Shown here piece after piece: positions 27,890 through 37,807 of a DNA stretch of 64,000 nucleotides. Below the pieces are notes generated by a model. It was not told the origin of the DNA. It saw only the letters and a program-made list of their open reading frames with translations, and made no database searches. The position numbers and the translations under genes are program-made. Every line of letters starts with the position of its first letter. Within the stretch, counting starts at the first letter, position 1. Source of the stretch: Pseudomonas sivasensis. Its GTDB lineage: Bacteria; Pseudomonadota; Gammaproteobacteria; Pseudomonadales; Pseudomonadaceae. The DNA is taken from the NCBI RefSeq assembly GCF_013778505.1, contig NZ_JAAOWU010000002.1:248001-312000 (forward strand), written 5' to 3'.

Positions 27890-27953
27890 ATCGGGGGCAA
27901 GCCCCCTCCCACATGTAATGCATTTCAAATGTGGGAGGGGGCTTGCCCCCGAT
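27890..27953. repeat. REP pair, class B (diverging)
   Basis: The two copies point outward: the ATCGGGGGCAAGCCCCCTCCC copy comes first, then a 13-base spacer (gtaatgcatttca), then its inverse. This is the reverse order of class A. It lies in the convergent gap between the ferredoxin gene and mutM. Confidence 0.9.
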
Positions 27954-27978
27954 GGTTATATCCGCCATCACACAACAA

Positions 27979-28791
27979 TCAGCTCTGGCACTTGGGGCAA
28001 AACACACTCGCCCGCTGCCCCAGCACCACGTTGCGCAGCTCAGTCCCACAGACCTTGCACGCCTCGCCACCCCGGCCGTAGACGAACAACTCCTGCTGGA
28101 AATACCCCGGCTGCCCATCCCCGCCGATAAAGTCCCGCAACGTGGTGCCGCCCCGCTCGATGGCGGCCGCCAGCACGCGTTTGATCTCAATCGCCAGCTT
28201 CAAATACCGCCCGCGTGAAATACCACCCGCCTCACGACGCGGATCAATCCCCGCCGCAAACAGCGCTTCCGTCGCATAGATATTGCCCACGCCCACCACC
28301 ACCGCGTTGTCCATGATGAACGGCTTAACCGCCATCGACCGCCTGCGGGACAGTTGAAACAAGCGCTCGCCATCAAACAGGTCCGTCAACGGCTCCGGCC
28401 CCAGACGGATCAACAACTCATGGTTGTGCGGATCCTGGCTCCAGAGCATCGCGCCAAAGCGCCGAGGGTCGGTGTAGCGCAGGGCCATGCCCGATTCCAG
28501 CTCGATATCCACATGCTCATGCTTGGCCGCTGGCATACCGACTTCCACCAGGCGCAAATTGCCTGACATGCCCAAGTGGCTGATCAAGGTGCCCACCTCG
28601 GCATTGATCAACAGGTACTTGGCCCGCCGCTCTACCAGCACGATGCGCTGCCCGGACAGGCGCACGTCCAAGTCTTCCGGGATTGGCCAGCGCAGGCGCC
28701 GCTCACGTACCACTACGCGGCTGACGCGCTGGCCTTCCAGGTGCGGCGCAATCCCGCGCCGGGTGGTTTCGACTTCTGGTAACTCGGGCAT
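27979..28791 (-). CDS. mutM: Formamidopyrimidine-DNA glycosylase (Fpg/MutM)
   Basis: MutM removes 8-oxoguanine and formamidopyrimidines from DNA. The 270-residue protein begins [14 protein letters not shown], with Pro2 as the nucleophile and Glu3 as the catalytic acid. It ends with a four-cysteine zinc finger (CKVC...CPKC). The HLGMSG and [10 protein letters not shown] segments are conserved. It shares a transcript with the HDOD gene 22 bases upstream. Confidence 0.97.
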   Translation of the reverse strand: MPELPEVETTRRGIAPHLEGQRVSRVVVRERRLRWPIPEDLDVRLSGQRIVLVERRAKYLLINAEVGTLISHLGMSGNLRLVEVGMPAAKHEHVDIELESGMALRYTDPRRFGAMLWSQDPHNHELLIRLGPEPLTDLFDGERLFQLSRRRSMAVKPFIMDNAVVVGVGNIYATEALFAAGIDPRREAGGISRGRYLKLAIEIKRVLAAAIERGGTTLRDFIGGDGQPGYFQQELFVYGRGGEACKVCGTELRNVVLGQRASVFCPKCQS

Positions 28792-28813
28792 GTGTACCTC
28801 TTGAAGGGGGGAG

Positions 28814-29680
28814 TCAGTGCGCGCCCAGTTCGCGGATCGACAACTTCATACTCTCGAAGTCGTAATCCGACAGGCCCACGTAGTCCAGCACCAGAGGGCC
28901 GATGGCGTTCCACTCATGGTCAACCGACTGGTTGCCCAGCACCCGGTAGGACGAGCAGATGTGCTCGGCCATCTTCAGGATTGCCAGCAGGTTCTTCACC
29001 TGCGGGTTGCGCGACGACTCATCGCTGAAAACCGCCAGGGCGTTGTGGTGGTTGGCGATGGCATCGGTCACATGTTCCGGCAGGCGCCAGGACTTGGCGG
29101 TGTAGTAGCCAACCACCGCATGGTTGGTGTTGAACGCATTGTTCTCGGTGTCGACCACGCGGCAGTCAGGGCCGGCATTGGCGTAGGCCTGCTCCAGCAC
29201 GGTCATATAGTTGGGGAAGCGCTTGAGCATCAACGGCACCCCGCAATCGTGGAACAAGCCCAAGGCATAGGCCTCGTCTACGGTCTGGGAACCCGTGCGC
29301 TTGGCCAGTGTGAGGCAGGTCATGGCCACATCCTGGGCGGTGTCCCAGAAGCGGTTGAGGGTGACGATGGTGTCGTCGCTCATCTCGCCCCTGATCGACT
29401 GCGCGTTGATCAGGTTGATGATCGACCGGCTGCCCAACAGGTTCACTGCGCGCTGGATCGAGGCAATCTTGTTGCTCAGGCCGTAATACGGTGAGTTGAC
29501 AATCTTCAGCAACGCGCCGGACAGGCCGGGATCCTGGGAGATCAACCGTGCGATCACTTCCAGGTCCGGGTCAGGCATGTACTGCTCCATTTGCAAATCC
29601 ACCATGATTTGCGGTTGGGGCGGTACGCTGATGCCTTGCAGGGCCTGCTGGATCTGTTCGGCGGAAAGCTCTTGGGACAT
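28814..29680 (-). CDS. HDOD domain protein
   Basis: The 288-residue protein is one HDOD domain (residues about 19-215; motifs [16 protein letters not shown] and LFHDCGVPL). HDOD is a degenerate relative of HD phosphohydrolases and is usually a signalling or scaffolding module. No extra GGDEF, EAL or receiver domain is attached. The first metal-binding histidine pattern of true HD-GYP is not complete. It is probably regulatory, but the pathway is unknown. Confidence 0.9.
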   Translation of the reverse strand: MSQELSAEQIQQALQGISVPPQPQIMVDLQMEQYMPDPDLEVIARLISQDPGLSGALLKIVNSPYYGLSNKIASIQRAVNLLGSRSIINLINAQSIRGEMSDDTIVTLNRFWDTAQDVAMTCLTLAKRTGSQTVDEAYALGLFHDCGVPLMLKRFPNYMTVLEQAYANAGPDCRVVDTENNAFNTNHAVVGYYTAKSWRLPEHVTDAIANHHNALAVFSDESSRNPQVKNLLAILKMAEHICSSYRVLGNQSVDHEWNAIGPLVLDYVGLSDYDFESMKLSIRELGAH

Positions 29681-29817
29681 AAGTACACACTCTGGGCTAG
29701 GCGAGGATTCTACCCCCTAAGCAAAGCTGACCGACACCTCAAAAACCGGATGGAGCCGGACCAAATTTGGGTGCTGGCCACATGTCCGGCGGCGCCGCGA
29801 TTTCCTACGCAACAAGG

Positions 29818-29823
29818 TATACT
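29818..29823 (+). promoter_or_regulatory. Candidate -10 box for rlmI
   Basis: TATACT lies 26 bases before the rlmI start, in the divergent gap with the HDOD gene. No clear -35 was found, so this is tentative. Confidence 0.3.
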
Positions 29824-29849
29824 CCCGCTCTTTTTTCCGGAGCGACGTC

Positions 29850-31046
29850 ATGTCCCTGCCAAGCCTGCGTCTCAAAGCCAACGCCGATCGTCGTTTGCGC
29901 AACGGCCACCTGTGGGTCTACAGCAACGAAATCGATGTGGCCGCCACACCTCTTCACGGCTTCCAGGCAGGCGACCAGGCTATCCTGGAAGCGGCCGGCG
30001 GCAAGACCCTGGGCATCGTGGCCATGAGCCCGAACAACCTGATCTGCGCACGCCTGCTGTCGCGCGATATCAAGTTGCCGCTAGACAAGTCGCTGCTGGT
30101 GCACCGCATCAACGTTGCCCTGTCACTGCGTGATCGCCTGTTCGACAAGCCGTTCTACCGCCTGGTCTACGGCGATTCCGACCTGCTGCCGGGCCTGGTA
30201 GTCGACCGTTTCGGCGACATCCTGGTGGTGCAGATCGCTTCGGCGACCATGGAAGCCCATAAGGAAGACGTGATCGCTGCACTGACCCAAGTGCTCAAGC
30301 CGAGCGGCATCCTGTTCAAGAACGACTCCGCCGCGCGCGACGCCGAAGGCCTCAACCGCTACGTCGAAACCGTGTTCGGCCTGGTGCCTGAGTGGGTCGC
30401 GCTGGAAGAAAACGGCGTGAAATTCGAAGCCCCGGTGATCCAAGGCCAGAAAACCGGCTGGTTCTACGACCACCGCATGAACCGCGCACGCCTGGCCCCT
30501 TACGCCAAAGGCAAACGCGTACTCGACCTGTACAGCTACATCGGCGGCTGGGGCGTGCAAGCAGCAGCCTTTGGGGCCAGTGAAGTGTTCTGCGTCGACG
30601 CTTCCGCCTTCGCCCTCGACGGCGTAGAGCGCAACGCTGCGCTGAACGGCGTTGCCGAAAAAATGACCTGCATCGAAGGCGACGTCTTCGAAGCGCTGAA
30701 AGAACTGAAAGCCAGCGAAGAGCGTTTCGACGTGATCGTCGCCGACCCACCGGCCTTCATCAAACGCAAAAAAGACATGAAGAACGGCGAAGGCGCCTAC
30801 CGCCGCCTGAACGAGCAAGCCATGCGTCTGCTCAGCAAGGACGGCATCCTGGTAAGCGCCTCGTGCTCCATGCACCTGCCGGAAGACGACCTGCAGAACA
30901 TTCTGCTGACCAGCGCCCGTCATCTGGACCGCAATATCCAGATGCTTGAGCGTGGCGGCCAGGGTCCGGATCACCCGGTGCACCCGGCAATTGCCGAGAC
31001 ACGATACATCAAGAGCATTACGTGCCGGTTGTTGCCGAATAGCTAA
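29850..31046 (+). CDS. rlmI: 23S rRNA (cytosine1962-C5)-methyltransferase RlmI-type
   Basis: The 398-residue protein has an N-terminal PUA domain (residues about 2-75, opening SLRLKANADRRLRNGHLWVYSNE). The Rossmann methyltransferase domain follows, with VLDLYSYIGGWGVQAA (motif I) and DPPAF (299-303). This matches RlmI, which makes m5C1962 in 23S rRNA. A CCGGAG ribosome site lies 6 bases before the ATG. Confidence 0.92.
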   Translation: MSLPSLRLKANADRRLRNGHLWVYSNEIDVAATPLHGFQAGDQAILEAAGGKTLGIVAMSPNNLICARLLSRDIKLPLDKSLLVHRINVALSLRDRLFDKPFYRLVYGDSDLLPGLVVDRFGDILVVQIASATMEAHKEDVIAALTQVLKPSGILFKNDSAARDAEGLNRYVETVFGLVPEWVALEENGVKFEAPVIQGQKTGWFYDHRMNRARLAPYAKGKRVLDLYSYIGGWGVQAAAFGASEVFCVDASAFALDGVERNAALNGVAEKMTCIEGDVFEALKELKASEERFDVIVADPPAFIKRKKDMKNGEGAYRRLNEQAMRLLSKDGILVSASCSMHLPEDDLQNILLTSARHLDRNIQMLERGGQGPDHPVHPAIAETRYIKSITCRLLPNS

Positions 31047-31065
31047 CAGGCAAGCACAGATAAAA

Positions 31066-31157
31066 ATGTGGGAGGGGGCTTGCCCCCGATAGTCGTGTGT
31101 CAGCCAGCTAATAGGGCGCTGACACTACGCAATCGGGGGCAAGCCCCCTCCCACATT
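31066..31157. repeat. REPIN, class A
   Basis: Consensus copies (GGGAGGGGGCTTGCCCCCGAT and complement) surround an inner GTGTCAG/CTGACAC pair. It starts 20 bases after rlmI, in the tandem gap before the MFS gene. Confidence 0.92.
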
Positions 31158-31235
31158 TGTTTTGTGGTTGCCGTGAAAACGTTTCCTACCCAAGCAAGCC
31201 ACGTCCATTCAGGAAATTTCTCTCAACGCTTTTGA

Positions 31236-31263
31236 TTGAATTCCACTTTTCGCAGACTAGTAT
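31236..31263 (+). promoter_or_regulatory. Candidate sigma-70 promoter of the MFS gene
   Basis: TTGAAT (31236-31241) and TAGTAT (31258-31263) are separated by 16 bases and lie 33 bases before the MFS start codon, in an AT-rich part of the gap. Confidence 0.45.
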
Positions 31264-31296
31264 CGGTTTCTGGTTTTACTCCGGAAAACAAAAACA

Positions 31297-32457
31297 ATGT
31301 CTGGGCCGTCTCTCTCCCGCTTCATCCTAATCACCTGCATTTCCCTGATCAGCTTCTTCCCGATCAATATCCTGCTGCCCTCTTTTCCCGCCCTGTCTGC
31401 CCAGTTCGATACGCCCAGCGCAGACATCGCACTGTCCATCAGCCTGTTCACTTTGGTGTTTTCGATCTCCCAACTGGTCACTGGCCCGCTGTCGGATAAA
31501 TGGGGCCGCAAGGAAGTGCTGCTCGGCTGCATCACGCTGTCGATCCTCGGGGCGATAGGCTGCGCAATGGCCCCGGATTACCTGACGTTCCTGCTGTTTC
31601 GCACGGTGCAGGCCATGGGCTGCGGCTTCTTCGTGTTGGGCCATGCACTGGTGGAAGACCTGTTCGATGAACAGGACCGAGCCCTGGTACGCCTCTATTA
31701 CATGACCCTGAGCGGCTCGTTTGTCGCCCTAGCGCCACTGATCGGCTCCTGGCTGCAAACCACCTTCGACTGGCAAGGGAGCTTCTATGGGTTTGCGCTC
31801 ATGGCATTGGGCATGTTGATCCATGCGTTCTGCATTCTGCCTTCCCAGGCTGCCAGCCCGCACCGCGTACCCGTTTCGATCCTGGGCACGCTCAAAGCAG
31901 TCGCCGCCAATCGCGACTTTCTGCGCTATTGGTGGATCGCCGCCCTGGTGTTTGCCTGCTATTTCGCCTTGATCAGCGTGACACCGCTGATTTTCATGGA
32001 TGCGCTGAAGCTGTCCGAGTACCAATATGCGTTGGTGCTGATGGTGTATGGCGTGGCCTACCTGCTCGGGGGCGTCGCAGCCTCGCACCTGCAAAAACGC
32101 ATGACGCTGTCCCGGCAAATCAACATCGGTCTCGGACTACTGCTCGTTGCTGGCGCACTGTTAACCCTGATCGTGAGCCTGAACGCCATCAGCACCGTGA
32201 CCTTGCTCATCCCAATGCTGATCAGCGCCCTGGCCGTGACCCTGGTTCGGCCTGCTGCGATTTCCGCAGCGATGCTGTTGTTCTCAAGCAGTGCGGGCAC
32301 CGCAGCATCGGCCGGGAACAGCATCATGTTTCTCACGGCGGCCATCAGCAGCGCTGCACTGGCCCAGGCCGGCGATTATCTGCTCATCACCATCGCCATC
32401 GGGTTCATTGTGCTCAGCCTATGGGGGCTGATGACCAACAGCCGTGCGGGCCGCTAA
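31297..32457 (+). CDS. MFS exporter, Bcr/CflA-like drug resistance type
   Basis: The 386-residue protein has about 12 predicted membrane helices and the MFS motif A GPLSDKWGRK (63-72) between helices 2 and 3. The short N-terminus and the SFFPINILLPSFPAL opening fit the Bcr/CflA drug:proton antiporter group (TC 2.A.1.2). The substrate cannot be told from sequence. Its stop codon interlocks with the stop of the convergent DUF4153 gene. It has its own candidate promoter. Confidence 0.88.
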   Translation: MSGPSLSRFILITCISLISFFPINILLPSFPALSAQFDTPSADIALSISLFTLVFSISQLVTGPLSDKWGRKEVLLGCITLSILGAIGCAMAPDYLTFLLFRTVQAMGCGFFVLGHALVEDLFDEQDRALVRLYYMTLSGSFVALAPLIGSWLQTTFDWQGSFYGFALMALGMLIHAFCILPSQAASPHRVPVSILGTLKAVAANRDFLRYWWIAALVFACYFALISVTPLIFMDALKLSEYQYALVLMVYGVAYLLGGVAASHLQKRMTLSRQINIGLGLLLVAGALLTLIVSLNAISTVTLLIPMLISALAVTLVRPAAISAAMLLFSSSAGTAASAGNSIMFLTAAISSAALAQAGDYLLITIAIGFIVLSLWGLMTNSRAGR

Positions 32458-34187
32458 GGCTCCCGAATCACCGGCGTAAGCAGCATATCGCTGGTCTGCA
32501 ACTGCAAATAACGGGGTTTGACCAGCGAAACCTTTCCTTCGCGGATATCGTGGATCAGCGTCTCCGTGTCGACATAACCGTCCGGCAGCTGCGTCCACAA
32601 CAACGGACCACGATCGTCCCATTCGCCCTTCTCATCCAGCACGAAAATGCGTGGCGGCTTGGAGTCGTGACGATAACTGGTGCTCGGCATTGCCAGCACT
32701 TCGGGTTGGCCATCCTGATCCAGGTCGACCGCCCACAGCACGCAACCCAACTCGCAAGGGGAGTCCGTGCTCAGGCTGAGCTCGGCAAATTGCTCGCTGC
32801 CTTTGGGCTCCGGGCCGATCCATTCCAGTTCGGGCTTGGGCCGCTCCGCCTGTTCCTTTGCATAACGCTCGGTGAAACTCAGCGCCGTGTCGTCCATCCG
32901 CTCACGCAAGGCGCGGCGCGAATCCGGGTCCAGAATGCGTTCCTGATCCAAGTCGACCTGCAACTTTGCAAACGCCTCCTCGCCTGCTTTCTCCAGGCCA
33001 AACCGCAAGTAGTCCGCATCGAACGCTTCAGCCTTGGTGCGCCCGTCGAGCAAACGCCGGACCTGATCGTCGACGCTCAAACGTACCGGATCGAGGATCG
33101 GCGTATTGACCAACACCACCAGCCCACAAAACAGCAACGCCAGGGCCGGGTTGGTCACCCGCAAGTTGGCGAGCCAGATCGGCGAACGCAACACCACCGC
33201 CCAAACGGCCGCCAGGCCATACAAGCCACACAATAGCGCCGCCGCCAGCGCAATGAAGCGTTGTGGCGACAAGGCATATTGCTCCACCCGCAGCCAGCTC
33301 GAATAAAACGCGATGGCGGCGAGAATCGGCAGACACAGCAGGCTCAACTCGATAAAACGCGTTAACCATTTGGGGTACGGCCGAGGCTGAATACCCTCCT
33401 GAAAAACACCGTTGAGCAAGAACAGCTGCGCACCTGCCAGCACCAGCAGAATGGGCGTTGAATAACCCGTCGCCCAAATTCGTTGGAGCCCGGTGAACGG
33501 TAAAGTCAGGGTAAACAGCAGACTGATCAGGGCGATCAACGGCAACAACAAGCCACAGGCGCTGAACAGCATGCCGCGCATCTGGCCGATGACTTTCTCG
33601 CTGCGCGCCGCCAGGTACATGCCCAGGGCGAACACCAACGGCAAGCTGATGCACAGGAATCGCTGGCTCCAGAAGTGATGCTCAAAAAATTCGATGCCCA
33701 GCATCAGGAACAGTCGGCCCCATAGCTTGAGCAACAACATGAACACCCCCACCAGGATCAGGGCGTACAGCACGATGAACACGCTGTTCCAGGCCTGCTG
33801 AAACAGGTCCTCATAACGCCAGCGCTGCCCTTTTTCGGCGGGCCAGGCGAACAGAAACGTGGCACAGACATAACTCAACAACATCACGCTGATAAACCAG
33901 GAATTGATCGCCCAACGGCTATTGCCGACATGGTCGAGGCCGTAACAGACCCACAGCGTCATGCCGCCCATCAACAGGGTGAACGCCAGCGTAGGTAGCA
34001 GTGACCGCCACCGCAGGGCTTTTTCCCCCAGCAACTGCAAGGTGGTACCGCCGACCAACACAACGGTGTAGGTGACAAAAAACAGAGTTTCGCTCAAGCG
34101 ATAGAGCTGATCGGAGTAATTGAAGACGATTCCCTGGATCAGACCGATCAGCAGGTAAAACCCAAGAAAACGATGGATACCGGGCAT
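32454..34187 (-). CDS. DUF4153 multi-spanning membrane protein
   Basis: Starting at ATG 34187 (AAGGA site 10 bases upstream) the protein is 577 residues; the longer frame is less likely. The first 370 residues hold about 10-12 membrane helices. The last 200 residues are soluble, with an aspartate-rich VDLDQDGQPEVLAMP stretch that resembles a calcium-type or FG-GAP-like loop. DUF4153 proteins have no established function. The gene overlaps the end of the MFS gene by 4 bases and is divergent from ilvD. Confidence 0.85.
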   Translation of the reverse strand: MPGIHRFLGFYLLIGLIQGIVFNYSDQLYRLSETLFFVTYTVVLVGGTTLQLLGEKALRWRSLLPTLAFTLLMGGMTLWVCYGLDHVGNSRWAINSWFISVMLLSYVCATFLFAWPAEKGQRWRYEDLFQQAWNSVFIVLYALILVGVFMLLLKLWGRLFLMLGIEFFEHHFWSQRFLCISLPLVFALGMYLAARSEKVIGQMRGMLFSACGLLLPLIALISLLFTLTLPFTGLQRIWATGYSTPILLVLAGAQLFLLNGVFQEGIQPRPYPKWLTRFIELSLLCLPILAAIAFYSSWLRVEQYALSPQRFIALAAALLCGLYGLAAVWAVVLRSPIWLANLRVTNPALALLFCGLVVLVNTPILDPVRLSVDDQVRRLLDGRTKAEAFDADYLRFGLEKAGEEAFAKLQVDLDQERILDPDSRRALRERMDDTALSFTERYAKEQAERPKPELEWIGPEPKGSEQFAELSLSTDSPCELGCVLWAVDLDQDGQPEVLAMPSTSYRHDSKPPRIFVLDEKGEWDDRGPLLWTQLPDGYVDTETLIHDIREGKVSLVKPRYLQLQTSDMLLTPVIREP

Positions 34188-34468
34188 TCCAATTCCTTTG
34201 GAGAGGGGTGGGGGGCAAAGGGTCGCTAGTCTAAACAAAGCCCACGGACATGAGTATTGCCCCGTTCCCTCCAGCCGCCAGCGGTGTAGAATCGGCCCTA
34301 TTCATCGCCAGTCATCCCCCGGCGGGTTTATGAGCTCAAGGCCAATGCGCACGGCGATCCCGTCACGTTTGCGGCAACTTCCGGACACCAGGGCCATTTT
34401 TCGGGTGTTCCAGACGTCACTAGAAGCTCACTCCCCTTTGATACCGATTAGCCGCCCGGAGTGCTCCA

Positions 34469-36310
34469 ATGCCTGATTACCGCTCGAAAACATCCACCCA
34501 CGGCCGCAACATGGCCGGCGCGCGCGCACTGTGGCGTGCCACGGGGATGAAAGATGACGACTTCAAGAAGCCGATCATCGCGATTGCCAACTCTTTTACC
34601 CAGTTCGTACCGGGCCACGTCCACCTCAAGGACCTGGGCCAACTGGTCGCCCGCGAGATCGAACGCGCTGGCGGCGTAGCAAAAGAATTCAACACCATCG
34701 CCGTGGATGACGGCATCGCCATGGGTCATGACGGCATGCTGTACTCGCTGCCAAGCCGCGAGATCATCGCCGACTCCGTGGAGTACATGGTCAACGCCCA
34801 CTGCGCCGACGCCATCGTCTGCATCTCCAACTGCGACAAGATCACCCCCGGCATGCTGATGGCCTCCCTGCGCCTGAACATCCCGGTGATCTTCGTCTCC
34901 GGCGGCCCGATGGAAGCCGGCAAGACCAAGCTCGCCTCCCATGGCCTGGACCTGGTCGACGCCATGGTCATCGCCGCCGATTCCAGCGCTTCTGACGAGA
35001 AGGTTGCGGAATACGAGCGCAGCGCCTGCCCGACCTGCGGTTCGTGCTCCGGCATGTTTACCGCCAACTCGATGAACTGCCTGGTCGAGGCACTGGGCCT
35101 GGCGTTGCCGGGCAACGGTTCGACCCTGGCGACCCACAGCGACCGCGAGCAACTGTTCCTGCAGGCCGGCCGCACCATCGTCGAGCTGTGCAAGCGTTAC
35201 TACACCGAGAACGATGACTCGGTATTGCCGCGCAACATCGCCAACTTCAAGGCGTTCGAAAACGCCATGACCCTGGACATCGCCATGGGCGGTTCCACCA
35301 ACACCATCCTGCACTTGCTGGCCGCCGCCCAGGAAGCCGAGATCGATTTCGACCTGCGCGACATCGACCGCCTGTCCCGTCACGTGCCGCAACTGTGCAA
35401 AGTCGCGCCGAACATCCAGAAGTACCACATGGAAGACGTGCACCGCGCCGGCGGGATCTTCTCGATCTTAGGCTCTCTGGCCCGAGGCGGCCTGCTGCAC
35501 ACTGACCTGCCGACCGTGCACAGCAAGTCCCTCGCCGAAGGCATCGCCAAGTGGGACATCACCCAGACTGACGACGAAGCCGTGCATACCTTCTTCAAGG
35601 CCGGCCCGGCGGGCATCCCGACTCAGACTGCGTTCAGCCAGTCGACCCGTTGGGACACCCTGGACGACGATCGTGAAAACGGCTGCATCCGCAGTGTCGA
35701 ACACGCCTACTCCCAAGAAGGCGGCCTAGCCGTGCTCTACGGCAACATCGCCCTCGATGGCTGTGTGGTGAAAACCGCCGGTGTGGATGAGTCCATCCAC
35801 GTCTTCGAAGGTCGCGCCAAGATCTACGAAAGCCAGGACAGCTCGGTTCGCGGCATCCTCGCCGACGAAGTGAAAGAAGGCGACATCGTGATCATCCGCT
35901 ACGAAGGCCCGAAAGGCGGTCCGGGTATGCAGGAGATGCTCTACCCGACGTCCTACCTGAAATCCAAAGGCCTGGGCAAAGCCTGCGCCCTGCTGACCGA
36001 CGGCCGCTTCTCCGGCGGCACCTCGGGCCTGTCCATCGGCCATGCTTCGCCAGAAGCCGCTGCCGGTGGCGCGATTGGCCTGGTGCAGGATGGCGACAAG
36101 GTGCTGATCGACATTCCGAACCGTTCGATCAACCTGTTGATCAGCGATGAAGAACTGGCTGCACGCCGCGTCGAGCAGGACAAGAAAGGCTGGAAGCCAG
36201 TGGAGAAGCGTCCGCGCAAAGTCACCACGGCGCTGAAGGCTTACGCCCTGCTGGCCACCAGTGCCGATAAGGGTGCTGTGCGTAACAAGGCGATGCTCGA
36301 CGGCCTGTAA
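34469..36310 (+). CDS. ilvD: Dihydroxy-acid dehydratase
   Basis: IlvD carries out the third step of valine and isoleucine synthesis. The 613-residue protein has the Fe-S cluster cysteines in NCDKITPG (Cys122) and CPTCGSCSG (187-195), and the C-terminal [11 protein letters not shown] and GHASPEA motifs. The ribosome site GGAG precedes ATG 34469. An intrinsic terminator follows the stop, so it is probably monocistronic. Confidence 0.98.
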   Translation: MPDYRSKTSTHGRNMAGARALWRATGMKDDDFKKPIIAIANSFTQFVPGHVHLKDLGQLVAREIERAGGVAKEFNTIAVDDGIAMGHDGMLYSLPSREIIADSVEYMVNAHCADAIVCISNCDKITPGMLMASLRLNIPVIFVSGGPMEAGKTKLASHGLDLVDAMVIAADSSASDEKVAEYERSACPTCGSCSGMFTANSMNCLVEALGLALPGNGSTLATHSDREQLFLQAGRTIVELCKRYYTENDDSVLPRNIANFKAFENAMTLDIAMGGSTNTILHLLAAAQEAEIDFDLRDIDRLSRHVPQLCKVAPNIQKYHMEDVHRAGGIFSILGSLARGGLLHTDLPTVHSKSLAEGIAKWDITQTDDEAVHTFFKAGPAGIPTQTAFSQSTRWDTLDDDRENGCIRSVEHAYSQEGGLAVLYGNIALDGCVVKTAGVDESIHVFEGRAKIYESQDSSVRGILADEVKEGDIVIIRYEGPKGGPGMQEMLYPTSYLKSKGLGKACALLTDGRFSGGTSGLSIGHASPEAAAGGAIGLVQDGDKVLIDIPNRSINLLISDEELAARRVEQDKKGWKPVEKRPRKVTTALKAYALLATSADKGAVRNKAMLDGL

Positions 36311-36323
36311 GCCTCGCCCCAAT

Positions 36324-36356
36324 AAAAATGCCCCGCCAAGTGCGGGGCATTTTTTT
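36324..36356 (+). terminator. Rho-independent terminator of ilvD
   Basis: A 9-base GC-rich stem (ATGCCCCGC and its complement, loop CAAGT) is flanked by an A run before and seven T's after, 13 bases past the ilvD stop. It is the clearest intrinsic terminator in the window. Confidence 0.92.
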
Positions 36357-36390
36357 GCCTGGAGCAATTCTCCAAAACACTGAGGATCAC

Positions 36391-36484
36391 AATGTGGGAG
36401 GGGGCTTGCTCCCGATATAGATGGGTCAGTCAACACATGCACCGACTGGCACCCTGCTATCGGGAGCAAGCCCCCTCCCACATT
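36391..36484. repeat. REPIN, class A
   Basis: Copies with the TTGCTCCCGAT variant face each other around a GGGTCAGTCA/GACTGGCACC inner core. It lies between the ilvD terminator and the 3' end of the convergent phosphatase gene. Confidence 0.92.
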
Positions 36485-36503
36485 TACCGGCGTAGAGCCG
36501 TGG

Positions 36504-37565
36504 TTATTGAATCTCATCCGGCTTGACGATCACCCAGTTCTTATCCGCCGTCACCGGCAACCCTTCCTTGGCCTGCGCCGCAGCATGCTTGGCCATCATG
36601 CCGTTGAGTTGAGTCATGTATTTGTCTTTGCGGTTGATCCACAGGTGCACGCCGCCCTTGGCGACGTCTACATCGTGGAACAGCATGTAACCGTCGCTGG
36701 TCGGCGTGTCGCCGCCGACGATCACCGGTTTTTTCCATTCGTCGATGTAGGTGAGGATCGCCGCGTGTTTACCCGCCATCCAGGTCGCCGGGGTCCACAG
36801 GTAGGGGGTCAGCTCCAGGCCAAGGTTGGCTTTCTCATCGTATTTGCCGGCGGTGATCTGCTTGCGGGCGGTGGTCAGCTCGCCGGTCTTGCGGTCCTTG
36901 AGCAGGGTGGTCACGCCGATGACGTTTTCAGGTTTGACGTTGTAGCCGTACTTCGGATCCGCCGCGACCATGCGCACCAGTTCCTCGGAAGCGGCCGTCA
37001 TCACGTACACCTCGATGCCGTTTTCCATCAGCTTGTTGTACAGCTCGGTCTGGCCGGTGAAGACTTTCGGCGGCTGCACCTCGGACTTCTTCACCACGTC
37101 GCCTTCGAAATAGCTGACCGGCACGGGCTTGCCGGACGCCATCAGCTCATCCACCTGAACCTTGAGTTCCTTGAGGGTGAAGCCGGAAAACACCTGGGCG
37201 ACCCAGGGGTAGCAGACCATGTCGTCCACTTCGCACAGGCGATAGTAGTAACTGAACAGGCTTTCCTTATGGTCGGCCGTGTCTTTGAACGGCATCAGCT
37301 TGAGCGAAGGATCAAGGCTGTCGCGGGTGATCAGGCCCTTGTTTTCCATGTAGGGCAGCAGGGACTCTTCGAGGTCGTAGCGGTAGCTGGTGTTGTCCAT
37401 GTCGAACACCGCGTAGTTACCCTTGTTGGCGTTGGCGGCGATCATGTCGTTCAGTTGCTTGGCCGCAGGTGCGGGCCAGTGTTTCAACTCCGTGGCGGCA
37501 AACGCCTGGCTGGCGAGTCCCAGGCAAAGTGCGGCGGATACCAGTAGTTTCGGGGCGAGCTTCAT
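36504..37565 (-). CDS. pchP: Phosphorylcholine phosphatase (PchP-like HAD enzyme)
   Basis: The 353-residue protein has a signal peptide (1-23, AFAA) and a HAD fold: motif I DMDNT (55-59), motif II VMTAAS, motif III lysine in TARKQ, and motif IV GDTPTSDG. This set matches the periplasmic phosphorylcholine phosphatase of P. aeruginosa, which releases choline from phosphorylcholine. The match is to family; substrate is inferred. No choline operon gene is near. It is divergent from tcyP. Confidence 0.85.
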   Translation of the reverse strand: MKLAPKLLVSAALCLGLASQAFAATELKHWPAPAAKQLNDMIAANANKGNYAVFDMDNTSYRYDLEESLLPYMENKGLITRDSLDPSLKLMPFKDTADHKESLFSYYYRLCEVDDMVCYPWVAQVFSGFTLKELKVQVDELMASGKPVPVSYFEGDVVKKSEVQPPKVFTGQTELYNKLMENGIEVYVMTAASEELVRMVAADPKYGYNVKPENVIGVTTLLKDRKTGELTTARKQITAGKYDEKANLGLELTPYLWTPATWMAGKHAAILTYIDEWKKPVIVGGDTPTSDGYMLFHDVDVAKGGVHLWINRKDKYMTQLNGMMAKHAAAQAKEGLPVTADKNWVIVKPDEIQ

Positions 37566-37713
37566 AGACGTTGTCTCCCTGAGTGAAAGACATCGACGCT
37601 AACAAATCCTCGTGACAGTTCCCATGTTGAGCGCGACCGCGCGCGTCCTGATCCCGCCAACGGCATACGCCTGAGCGTCAAAGGCTTATTCCAAAAACGA
37701 CAGTCACCATTCC

Positions 37714-37734
37714 ATATTGGTATTAAATCAATAT
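37714..37734. promoter_or_regulatory. AT-rich inverted repeat between pchP and tcyP
   Basis: ATATTG and CAATAT, separated by nine bases, form a symmetric site in the AT-rich middle of the 242-base divergent gap. It could be an operator for either gene. No cognate regulator lies nearby. Confidence 0.3.
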
Positions 37735-37807
37735 ATTTCAAGCTGTTAGGATTTCCGGTTCGCAATCGCAGGCTCACGCGATTGGCTGCCTTCTCAACGG
37801 AGCTTCA

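Noticed and set aside
31929-33236. 435-codon frame overlapping the MFS and DUF4153 genes
   Set aside because: It covers parts of two genes in other frames and shows no membrane or domain pattern of its own.
34345-34476. 43-codon frame before ilvD as a possible leader peptide
   Set aside because: It lacks a run of branched-chain codons and no terminator/antiterminator pair follows; it overlaps the ilvD start.
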